The position numbers and the translations under genes were made by a program. Source: an uncultured beta proteobacterium (lineage in GTDB: Bacteria; Pseudomonadota; Gammaproteobacteria; Burkholderiales; Burkholderiaceae). Taken from it: a DNA stretch of 8,763 nt. Numbering within the stretch: the first letter of the stretch is position 1; every line of letters begins with the position of its first letter. Below the pieces are notes generated by a model. The model was not told the origin of the DNA and searched no databases. It saw nothing but the letters and a program-made list of their open reading frames with translations. The stretch covers positions 1 through 8,763 of the forward strand of contig CAILON010000032.1 of assembly GCA_903835865.1 (NCBI GenBank), given 5' to 3'. Positions 1 to 6,491 of this stretch are shown here, one piece after another.

Positions 1-29
1 GTGTTGATTGCTTCTATCTAAGGAAATCA

Positions 30-998
30 ATGTTAATAAGAGTATTTTTAGGTTTAATTGTCTTTAATGTGTATTCCATCTGCATAGTTAATGCCCAGAG
101 TTATCCCGACAAACCCATCAAACTGATTATTCCGTATACGCCTGGCGGCGGCACTGACACGGTCGCTCGCATGATTGCAGAAAAAATATCTACAGATTTG
201 AAGTGGACGATCTTAGTAGATAACAAGCCTGGTGCGGGCGGCAATATTGGCATGGACTTAGTAGCAAAAGCAAAGCCTGACGGCTATACCCTAGGCATGG
301 GTCAAACCTCCAATCTGGCAATCAATCCCGCATTAATGTCTAAGATGCCATTTGATGCGGTAAATGATCTTGTCCCGGTGGCATTTGTAGCTGAGGTGCC
401 TATGGTGCTGGTGGTAACACCAAATTCTCCATGGAGGTCTTTGGGAGATTTAATTAAAGCAGCAAAAGCTAAACCTGATTTTTATAAGCAGGCAACTGCG
501 GGGGCTGGAACAGTAGGGCATATTGGTGGTGAGATGTTAGCAAATAAAGCGGGCTATATCGTTTCCTATATCCCTTATAAAGGAGCTTCACCTGCCATTA
601 CCGATCTCATTGGCGGACAAACTGACTTTATGTTTGCGACGCCTCAGTCAGTATTGGGAATGATTGCTGGGGGCAAGTTGCGAGCCTTGGCTGTAACGTC
701 AGCCAATCGAATTGCAATACTCTCTAAAGTGCCAACGGTGAGCGAAGAGGGCTATAAAGGATTTGAGGCTACTGATTGGAAAATCGTTGTCGCTCCGGCG
801 GGCACACCTTCAGATGTGATTAAAAAAATCAATGAAGCTGTACAAAAGTCACTCAAAAATCCAGCATTAATAAGCAAGCTTCAAGATGAAGCGAGTTCAC
901 CTATGTATGGAGACCCTGTAGCAGTCATGAAATATATTCGGGCCGAGCAGCAGGAGTGGAATTCTGCAGTCAAGGCTGCTGGGATTAAATTAGATTAA
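30..998 (+). CDS. Bug/TctC-family periplasmic substrate-binding protein (first copy)
   Basis: Predicted periplasmic solute receptor of the tripartite tricarboxylate transporter type (Bug/TctC family, 322 aa, the usual length). Residues 1-22 form a signal peptide with Arg4, a hydrophobic core and a cleavage site after VNA. The mature protein begins with the family hallmark YPDKPIKLIIPYTPGGGTD, whose glycine-rich loop lines the ligand pocket. Later come DGYTLGMG, IPYKGASPAITDLIGGQ and KLRALAVTS, all typical. ATG 30 is the first start codon in its frame and has AAGGAA at 20-25 with a 4-nt spacer. No TctA or TctB membrane subunit lies in the window, so it is an orphan receptor here. Its ligand (family members bind carboxylates, amino acids or nicotinate-like acids) cannot be read from sequence. 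It is convergent with the MFS gene and presumably belongs to a unit starting upstream of the window. Family assignment is firm; ligand unknown. Confidence 0.93.
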   Translation: MLIRVFLGLIVFNVYSICIVNAQSYPDKPIKLIIPYTPGGGTDTVARMIAEKISTDLKWTILVDNKPGAGGNIGMDLVAKAKPDGYTLGMGQTSNLAINPALMSKMPFDAVNDLVPVAFVAEVPMVLVVTPNSPWRSLGDLIKAAKAKPDFYKQATAGAGTVGHIGGEMLANKAGYIVSYIPYKGASPAITDLIGGQTDFMFATPQSVLGMIAGGKLRALAVTSANRIAILSKVPTVSEEGYKGFEATDWKIVVAPAGTPSDVIKKINEAVQKSLKNPALISKLQDEASSPMYGDPVAVMKYIRAEQQEWNSAVKAAGIKLD

Positions 999-2602
999 TC
1001 CTTGATTGCAGATGCAACTCGTCTAGTAATTTTCGGGGGGTGTTCATCAATATGATAATGGTGGCGCTCTTCTTGCATCTTCAAGTCTTCAGCCGTGAAT
1101 CGATCAAATCTTCTTAAGTAGTCGGCCCATGTTTCAAATACAAAGTCTTCCACAAACTTCCCAGGCTGTTCAGCATCCTCAAAAAGACTCCATGAAAGAG
1201 CACCTTGTCTTAAGCGCGATTTTCTAGCTTTGGCCATGAGCTTTTTAAATTCCTCAGCTTTCTCAGGGAGGATTTGATAGGCAATCGAGATCATGACAGG
1301 GCCCGCCTGCAAATCAATATTGGCTACGGGATGAGGGCGCTCAATGGGACAAACGGGCGTGAAATCTTCTAGGGGATGTTTGTCAATGCGATGCTTGCGA
1401 ATCAGAAATAATGCAACAAATCCAAAAACAGAGCTGAGCACAACGCTGGTTACTACTCCATATTCATCAGCCAGCTTTCCCCATACAGCTGCGCCTAATG
1501 CACTTCCCCCCATCAGGCCCATTTGATAAATGGACATTCCTCTGGCTCTTACCCAACCAGGTAGAGTTAGTTGGGCTGAGGTGGTTAAAGAATTGGCAAC
1601 ACCAATCCATGCAACACCACATACCATCATTAGCAGTGATCCAAGCCATAAGTCTGGAGCAAGTACTACTCCAGTAGAGGCAATTGTTAGGGTGATTAAG
1701 CCATAGGTAATGAGGTCGCTTGGTTTGAAATATTTTCTCAAGCGTGGCAGTTGCGAGCCCGCGATGATTGCCCCCAGGCCAAGAGATGCAAGTAAGAGGG
1801 TGAAGGTATGAGCGCCCCCTTGAAAGTGTGTTTTGGCTATTACTGGTAATAGTGCAATTAGGCCAGTGGACTGGAAGAAGAATAAAAAAGCACGACCAAT
1901 AATCGTGCGCATCCGATTAGACTGCCATGCGTATTGCATGCCTACTCGCATGGCTCCTACAAAGCGCTCACCAGGCAAAGTACTGACATAGTTTTGATAT
2001 TTCCAACGCATCACCACCACAGTGGTGATGAGAGATAAAACCATATTCAATGCAAATACATAGGTGCTGCCAGCGGCGGCAATAATGGCACCAGCAGTTA
2101 AGGGGCCAACAATCCTAGAGGTATTCATCGCAATGGCATTAAGTGCTAATGCGGAAGAGAGTGACTCTCGCGGAACAATTTCAGGAACGATTGCAGCAAA
2201 GATTGGCCATCGCATTGCTAAACCAATTCCATTGGTGAATGTCAGAAAGAGTAATAGGTTAGGGCTTAATACTCCAAATACTAAAGATAGCATCAGCGCT
2301 GTTGCATTGATGGCTAACCAAATTTGCGCAAATACAAAGTAGTGCTTGCGGTTGATAATATCTGCCAGAGCACCACTAGGAACGCCAAGCAGCAAGACGG
2401 GCAAGCTCGATGCGGTTTGAACTAACGCGATCAAAGTTGCTGAAGTGGTTAATGAAGTCATGGTCCATGCTGCGGCCACATCGTTCATCCACATACAAAT
2501 ATTGGCTGTTAACCAAACCGACCATAGAGTGCGAAAAACTGTATGCCTTAAAGGTGCGAGCCATCCTTCAGATATTAAGGGTTGGATAGGCAATGGCTTC
2601 AT
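995..2602 (-). CDS. MFS transporter (MFS_3/EntS-like) with C-terminal ABM-like domain
   Basis: Predicted inner-membrane major facilitator of 535 aa. Residues about 20-405 are strongly hydrophobic with many membrane segments, and GALADIINRK (77-86) is the MFS motif A loop between helices 2 and 3. The arrangement resembles the MFS_3 family (PF05977, which includes enterobactin-exporter-like proteins). Residues about 433-525 are soluble and match the extension common in this family: an ISIAYQILPEKAEEF strand-helix start, then RLRQGALSWSLFEDAEQPGKF and the segment around 486-510, resembling an antibiotic-biosynthesis-monooxygenase ferredoxin-like fold. Export is the likelier direction by family; the substrate is unknown. 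The ATG lies 12 nt after the thiolase stop without a clear Shine-Dalgarno sequence (upstream GCAGAATTAGTT), so translation may be coupled to the thiolase. It is last in the iclR-thiolase-MFS unit, and its stop overlaps the stop of the convergent Bug gene. Confidence 0.9.
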   Translation of the reverse strand: MKPLPIQPLISEGWLAPLRHTVFRTLWSVWLTANICMWMNDVAAAWTMTSLTTSATLIALVQTASSLPVLLLGVPSGALADIINRKHYFVFAQIWLAINATALMLSLVFGVLSPNLLLFLTFTNGIGLAMRWPIFAAIVPEIVPRESLSSALALNAIAMNTSRIVGPLTAGAIIAAAGSTYVFALNMVLSLITTVVVMRWKYQNYVSTLPGERFVGAMRVGMQYAWQSNRMRTIIGRAFLFFFQSTGLIALLPVIAKTHFQGGAHTFTLLLASLGLGAIIAGSQLPRLRKYFKPSDLITYGLITLTIASTGVVLAPDLWLGSLLMMVCGVAWIGVANSLTTSAQLTLPGWVRARGMSIYQMGLMGGSALGAAVWGKLADEYGVVTSVVLSSVFGFVALFLIRKHRIDKHPLEDFTPVCPIERPHPVANIDLQAGPVMISIAYQILPEKAEEFKKLMAKARKSRLRQGALSWSLFEDAEQPGKFVEDFVFETWADYLRRFDRFTAEDLKMQEERHHYHIDEHPPKITRRVASAIKD

Positions 2603-2614
2603 AACTAATTCTGC

Positions 2615-3817
2615 TTAAACGCGTTCTATCACCATGGCAATACCCTGTCCTACGCCGATGCACATAGTGCAAAGCGCAAAACGTTTTTGTTTTTCCTCTA
2701 ACTCGACTAAGGCTGTTGTGATGAGGCGTGCACCACTCATGCCCAAGGGATGTCCCAATGCAATTGCGCCACCGTTTGGATTTACACGGGCATCATCATC
2801 AGCTACACCTAATTCACGAAGAGTAGCTAGGCCTTGTGCTGCAAAAGCTTCATTTAGTTCAATGACGTCAATTTGATCGATGGTCATCCCTAAGCGCTTT
2901 AGTAATTTTTTGGAAGCTGGTGCAGGACCAATACCCATAATGCGGGGAGGCACTCCAGCAGTTGCCATGCCAATAATCTTGGCTCTTGGTTTAAGTCCAT
3001 ACTTCTTAACAGCATCTTCGCTAGCAAGTAATAGAGCGCATGCACCATCATTGACACCAGATGCATTGCCTGCTGTGACTGTGCCATCAGGGCGAACAAT
3101 GGGCTTGAGTTTGCTAAGGGCATCCATGGTGGTGGCGCGTGGATGCTCATCTTGAGAAACAACAATAGGATCCCCTTTTTTCTGGGGAATGATTACTGGC
3201 GTAATTTCTTTTGCAAGACGACCGCTTGCTTGTGACGCTGCCGCTTTATTTTGACTTCTCAAAGCCATTTGATCCTGGTCGACTCGATTGATTTTGTAAT
3301 CATCGGCAACATTCTCAGCAGTTTCAGGCATGGAATCAACACCATGGGCACTCTTCATGAGTGGATTGATAAAGCGCCAACCAATGGTGGTGTCTTGAAG
3401 AGAGTGACTTCTTGAAAATGCCGTATCTGCTTTACCCATAACATAAGGCGCGCGACTCATGCTTTCCACACCTCCAGCAATCGCTAACCCAATCTCACCA
3501 GCGGCAATTGCCCTTGCAGCAGTCCCGACTGCATCCATTCCAGAGCCGCATAAACGGTTAATCGTTGCACCCGGAATCTGAGGTGAGAGGCCGGCTAACA
3601 AGGCGCTCATCCGGGCGACATTGCGATTGTCCTCTCCCGCTTGATTGGCGCAGCCATAAATAACTTCATCCACTTCATCCCATTTCACCTGGGGGTTTCT
3701 TTGCACCAATGCTTTGATTGGAACAGCCCCCAAATCATCGGCGCGCACACCGGATAATGACCCGCCGTAACGGCCAATGGGAGTTCTTATTGCATCGCAG
3801 ATATATACAGTGTTCAT
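2615..3817 (-). CDS. pcaF: 3-oxoadipyl-CoA thiolase (beta-ketoadipyl-CoA thiolase)
   Basis: Thiolase of 400 aa, the exact usual length of the PcaF/PaaJ group, which cleaves 3-oxoadipyl-CoA with CoA into succinyl-CoA and acetyl-CoA in the cytosol. Catalytic residues are visible: nucleophile Cys90 in [14 protein letters not shown] at 322-326, His356 in GHPLG, and Cys386 in CIGVGQG. Features typical of the 3-oxoadipyl subgroup rather than generic acetoacetyl-CoA thiolases are the N-terminus [36 protein letters not shown] (55-70), TTIGWRF.NP (143-152) and [13 protein letters not shown] (159-171). The start is 5 nt after the iclR stop with no Shine-Dalgarno sequence, which suggests translational coupling. 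No pcaIJ, pcaBDC, cat or paa genes are in the window, so the natural substrate may differ (for example a beta-oxidation intermediate of a dicarboxylate). The fold and chemistry are sure; exact substrate is moderately sure. Confidence 0.88.
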   Translation of the reverse strand: MNTVYICDAIRTPIGRYGGSLSGVRADDLGAVPIKALVQRNPQVKWDEVDEVIYGCANQAGEDNRNVARMSALLAGLSPQIPGATINRLCGSGMDAVGTAARAIAAGEIGLAIAGGVESMSRAPYVMGKADTAFSRSHSLQDTTIGWRFINPLMKSAHGVDSMPETAENVADDYKINRVDQDQMALRSQNKAAASQASGRLAKEITPVIIPQKKGDPIVVSQDEHPRATTMDALSKLKPIVRPDGTVTAGNASGVNDGACALLLASEDAVKKYGLKPRAKIIGMATAGVPPRIMGIGPAPASKKLLKRLGMTIDQIDVIELNEAFAAQGLATLRELGVADDDARVNPNGGAIALGHPLGMSGARLITTALVELEEKQKRFALCTMCIGVGQGIAMVIERV

Positions 3818-3822
3818 ATTGA

Positions 3823-4599
3823 TTAATTTAGTTTCAGTTTGTTGAGTTCGAATTCAATCTTATCTTTTAATTCAAAAAGTGTAGGGCTATAGTTTTCTAT
3901 GTGATCAACCAATTTACTTTCTGCTGGTGTACTTAAATTGATTGAAGCGTAGCTTCCATTGAGTAGCTGAACAGAGGTAGAGATCGCTGAAATTTCAGGA
4001 AGCCAATGAGCAACACAATACCCCTTCTCTGACATAGATTCTATTGCCTCATGAATCTCTTGCTCTATTTGAGCCCAATTTTTGATTTTTTGTTTTTTTA
4101 ATTCCAGCAGAATATGTGATCTGCTATTGGGGTCTAATTTTGCAATCCATGCTCTGCCTAAAGAAGTTCGTTCGATTGGCACCCTTTGACCTGCTGCTAC
4201 GGCTCTCAAGGCAATATTCTTTGTATAACGGATAGATTCAAGATAGACCATTTCTAGTCGATCTGCCACGGCAAGGCCAACATTGAGCTTTAATTTTTCC
4301 GAAGCTTTGCGCATTAAGGGTTCTGCTAGCTTGATCTCAGCAGATCCCGTCTTGAATGCGTGACTTAAACACAGGACAGTGGGGGCTAAGCGATAGGCTT
4401 GGCGACTTGGATCGTGTTCTAAAAAACCAGAAAGCACTAGGGTCTGAGTTAAGCGGCTAATGGTGGAAGGGGGCAAACCTGTCCGCTCAGCTATCTCACT
4501 ATTCCCCAGCAAACCCGTTCCTGGCTTAAAGCAACGCAGGATCTCCATCCCCCTGATCAGGGAGCGATTGGTTTTGGAGCTGGGTTTTATTAATTCCAC
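3823..4599 (-). CDS. IclR-family transcriptional regulator
   Basis: DNA-binding regulator of 258 aa. An N-terminal winged helix-turn-helix (about residues 12-72) starts with NRSLIRGMEILRCF and has recognition-helix region PPSTISRLTQTLVLSGFL (43-60). The C-terminal effector domain (about 85-250) carries the typical MVYLESIRY, PIERTSLGRAWIA (141-153) and EKGYCV segments. The start is a GTG at 4599-4597: an in-frame stop lies four codons upstream (4611-4609), and the next in-frame ATG (Met18) would remove part of the first helix. No Shine-Dalgarno sequence precedes the GTG, and the start sits inside a perfect inverted repeat. The gene leads the minus-strand unit and is divergent from the Bug-crotonase-ligase unit, the classic position of a local regulator. 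IclR proteins of aromatic-acid pathways (PcaU, PobR, PcaR) act as activators or repressors; which applies here cannot be told. The effector is probably a pathway acid or CoA ester (inference). Confidence 0.93.
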   Translation of the reverse strand: MELIKPSSKTNRSLIRGMEILRCFKPGTGLLGNSEIAERTGLPPSTISRLTQTLVLSGFLEHDPSRQAYRLAPTVLCLSHAFKTGSAEIKLAEPLMRKASEKLKLNVGLAVADRLEMVYLESIRYTKNIALRAVAAGQRVPIERTSLGRAWIAKLDPNSRSHILLELKKQKIKNWAQIEQEIHEAIESMSEKGYCVAHWLPEISAISTSVQLLNGSYASINLSTPAESKLVDHIENYSPTLFELKDKIEFELNKLKLN

Positions 4600-4612
4600 T
4601 AGATGGAATTAA
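4590..4612. promoter_or_regulatory. Perfect 9-bp inverted repeat, probable IclR operator
   Basis: Left arm TTAATTCCA (4590-4598) and right arm TGGAATTAA (4604-4612) are exact reverse complements separated by 5 bases, so the centres are about 14 bp apart, more than one helical turn. The repeat covers the iclR start codon and the left edge of the divergent intergenic region. IclR-family proteins commonly bind inverted repeats next to their own genes and autoregulate, so this is the best operator candidate. Binding here would affect iclR directly, and possibly the plus-strand unit through the weak -10-like CATAAT at 4615-4620. Function is inferred. Confidence 0.6.
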
Positions 4613-4684
4613 ACCATAATTTTTACTGCTAGTTGTCGCATACTCTTTTACACCTCATTAAAAATAAAAAAGCAGGAGATTGGA
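4600..4684. promoter_or_regulatory. Divergent promoter region between iclR and the Bug-led operon
   Basis: This 85-bp AT-rich gap must hold the promoters for both divergent units. On the plus strand CATAAT (4615-4620) is a 5/6 match to the -10 consensus, but it has no good -35: the position would fall inside the palindrome, which would suit a regulator-dependent promoter. A second weak pair is TTGTCG (4633-4638) with CATTAA (4656-4661) at 17-bp spacing. On the minus strand no convincing pair stands out. A poly-A stretch (4660-4671) precedes the ribosome binding site of the Bug gene. Promoter presence is required by the layout; the exact boxes are uncertain. Confidence 0.5.
4674..4678 (+). promoter_or_regulatory. 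Ribosome binding site that sets a TTG start
   Basis: AGGAG lies 6 nt before TTG 4685. No ATG or GTG precedes it in frame nearby, and the first in-frame ATG (4715) would leave a signal peptide with no positively charged N-region. This strong Shine-Dalgarno sequence therefore decides in favour of TTG. Confidence 0.75.
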
Positions 4685-5662
4685 TTGAATTCTTTGAGCA
4701 TCTTATGTCGACTTATGGCTCTGATTTTTGCCTTTGTGGGCTTTTCTCCTGCGTTTGCGGCATATCCTGATCGCCCCATCAAGGTGATCGTCCCATTTGC
4801 TCCAGGTGGTGGAACAGACTTGGTTGCTAGAACATTGAGTGTGCCGATGTCTGAGGACTTAAAGCAAGCTATTGTCATAGATAACAAACCAGGCGGCAGT
4901 ACCATCATTGGAACTGATGCATTGGCTAAAAGTCCTGCAGACGGATATACCTTAGTAGTTGCTACCTTGGCTCATGCCGTTAATCCCAGTCTAAAAGCAA
5001 AGCTACCCTACTCACAAGACAAAGATTTTGCTCCAGTGATTTTGGTGGGCATCTCTCCAAATGTTGTGGTTGTTTCGGCAGACAGTCCATACAAAACATT
5101 TCAAGAATTTTTGGCTGCAGCAAAAGCGAACCCCGGAAAACTTTCCTATGCATCTCAGGGCGGCGGCACTTCCGCACATCTGGCTGGCGAACTATTTAAT
5201 TCGATAGCCGGTACCAAGCTGACACACATTCCATACAAAGGTGCCGGACCAGCATTAACAGATGTGATTGGCGGCCAAGTGGATGTGATGTTTGCCACTG
5301 CATCTGCTGTTGGAAGCTTAGTGGAGTCAGGTAAATTGCGTGCGCTTGCAGTTACATCGCCAACACGCTCGTCAACACCTCTATTGGCAAAACTACCAAC
5401 CGTTGCGGAAAGCGGCGTCCCAGGCTACTCAGCTGGTAGCTGGTATGGCTATTTTGCACCTGCCGGCACTCCACCAGCTGTGATTAATAGGCTGAATGCA
5501 TCCATCAAGAAGGGAACCCAAACTTCGGCATTTAAGGCGCGCGTTGAGAGTGAGGGCCTCATGATTAAGGCGGGCACACCAGAGGAGTTCGCCAAGTTTG
5601 TGAAAGCAGAAGAGTTGCGTTGGAAAGCTGTAATTAAAGATGCCAATATCAGCCCAGATTAA
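4685..5662 (+). CDS. Bug/TctC-family periplasmic substrate-binding protein (second copy)
   Basis: Receptor of 325 aa from the same family as the protein at 30-998. Signal peptide residues 1-25 (Arg9, hydrophobic core, cleavage after PAFA) precede AYPDRPIKVIVPFAPGGGTD, the ligand-loop hallmark. Further matches are DGYTLVVAT, SYASQGGGTSAHLAGE (the second pocket loop), IPYKGAGPALTDVIGGQVD and FAPAGTPP. The start is TTG, supported by AGGAG 6 nt upstream. It is the first gene of the plus-strand unit, 22 nt before the crotonase, which ties its ligand to the downstream acyl-CoA enzymes: it probably captures the carboxylate that the synthetase activates (inference). Members of this family such as AdpC of Rhodopseudomonas palustris bind medium-chain dicarboxylates, so adipate-like ligands are conceivable alongside a pcaF-type thiolase, but the sequence does not prove it. 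No TctA/TctB partner is in view. Confidence 0.93.
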   Translation: MNSLSILCRLMALIFAFVGFSPAFAAYPDRPIKVIVPFAPGGGTDLVARTLSVPMSEDLKQAIVIDNKPGGSTIIGTDALAKSPADGYTLVVATLAHAVNPSLKAKLPYSQDKDFAPVILVGISPNVVVVSADSPYKTFQEFLAAAKANPGKLSYASQGGGTSAHLAGELFNSIAGTKLTHIPYKGAGPALTDVIGGQVDVMFATASAVGSLVESGKLRALAVTSPTRSSTPLLAKLPTVAESGVPGYSAGSWYGYFAPAGTPPAVINRLNASIKKGTQTSAFKARVESEGLMIKAGTPEEFAKFVKAEELRWKAVIKDANISPD

Positions 5663-5684
5663 AAATACTCAGTAAGGAAATAAG

Positions 5685-6482
5685 ATGACTTTTCAATTGA
5701 TTGAATTCAGTGTAGAAAATAATATTGCGACACTACGTTTAAATCGTCCGGAAAAACGTAATGCGATGAGTGATGCTATGCGCTCAGAATTTATCGAAGC
5801 CTTAGAGATGGTTGCAGCAGATAAAGCGATTCGTGCACTGGTCTTAACTGGTAATGGCAAAGGATTTTGTGCTGGTGGCGACATTGCTGGCATGGAAAAG
5901 CGCATGCAAGCGCCAACCGGTGAGGTAGCCTTTAATGGTTGGCATCGTCAACAAGGCGTGCATCGAGCAGTCTCGCTATTGCACACGATGCCAAAACCTA
6001 CGATAGCGGCCGTGAACGGACCTGCGTCTGGTTTGGGGGCAGATACTGCATTGGCTTGCGATTTCATCGTGGCCTCAGAGGGGGCAAGCTTTACCTGGTC
6101 TTATATCAATCGCGGCATTATTCCTGATGGTGGGGGAATGTATTTCCTACCTAGACGCGTGGGCTTAGTGAAGGCCAAAGATTTGATATTTAGCGGCAGA
6201 AAAGTTGATCTAGAAGAGGCTGCTCAGATTGGTATTGTTGATCGCATTAGCAAGGCAGATTCTTTGGTATCTGACGCGCAAGCTTGGGCTCAGGAACTGA
6301 GCAAAGGCTCTGCTACTGCGCTTGCCTTAGGTAAAAACATACTGAATCAAACATTTGAAACGACTGCAGCGCAAATATTTGCTCAAGGCAGTCAGGCGCA
6401 GGGCATTTGCTATACCAGTACTGAGCATCGCGAATCTGTCATGGCCTTTCTTGAAAAAGCTGCTGCTGCAAAAAATAAATAA
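5685..6482 (+). CDS. Enoyl-CoA hydratase/isomerase (crotonase) family protein
   Basis: Crotonase-superfamily enzyme of 265 aa, acting on an acyl-CoA in the cytosol. Conserved elements are LNRPEKRNAMS (19-29), the first oxyanion-hole segment FCAGGDI (61-67), the second at NGPASGLGAD (111-120), and the IPDGGG turn (146-151). Aligned by eye with rat mitochondrial hydratase, the position of catalytic Glu144 is Asp120 and that of Glu164 is Tyr140, so the usual hydratase pair is missing. Asp148 in PDGGG instead sits where PaaG-like isomerases carry their catalytic Asp. The reaction could therefore be isomerisation, hydrolysis or another crotonase reaction rather than simple hydration. ATG 5685 has AAGGAA (5674-5679) with a 5-nt spacer. 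It lies between the Bug gene and the acyl-CoA synthetase (9 nt gap), so it probably acts on the CoA ester that enzyme makes. Family is certain; reaction open. Confidence 0.9.
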   Translation: MTFQLIEFSVENNIATLRLNRPEKRNAMSDAMRSEFIEALEMVAADKAIRALVLTGNGKGFCAGGDIAGMEKRMQAPTGEVAFNGWHRQQGVHRAVSLLHTMPKPTIAAVNGPASGLGADTALACDFIVASEGASFTWSYINRGIIPDGGGMYFLPRRVGLVKAKDLIFSGRKVDLEEAAQIGIVDRISKADSLVSDAQAWAQELSKGSATALALGKNILNQTFETTAAQIFAQGSQAQGICYTSTEHRESVMAFLEKAAAAKNK

Positions 6483-6491
6483 GGCTGAAAG

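Noticed and set aside
1..21. Reading frame of six codons ending in TAA at 19-21, possibly the tail of an upstream gene
   Set aside because: Too short to identify. It fits an upstream gene end just before the Bug ribosome binding site, but chance is equally likely.
944..983. CAGCAG/CTGCTG inverted repeat near the end of the first Bug gene, considered as a terminator for the minus-strand unit
   Set aside because: Long loop, only 6-bp arms and no T-tract; better explained by coding sequence.
1001..1020. Short inverted repeat TTGCA/TGCAA just after the first Bug gene, considered as a terminator
   Set aside because: Only 5-bp arms with a 2-nt loop, no T-tract, and inside the transporter coding sequence.
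1344..3165. Several open frames of 60-92 codons opposite or out of frame with the MFS and thiolase genes
   Set aside because: They overlap strongly supported conserved genes, show no family motifs and have no ribosome binding sites; shadow frames.
4615..4661. Exact sigma-70 promoter calls as separate features
   Set aside because: Each candidate pair has a poor -35 or poor -10, so only the region is annotated.
4648..4908. 86-codon minus-strand frame spanning the intergenic region and the Bug signal peptide
   Set aside because: It lies opposite conserved Bug coding sequence and has no recognisable domain.
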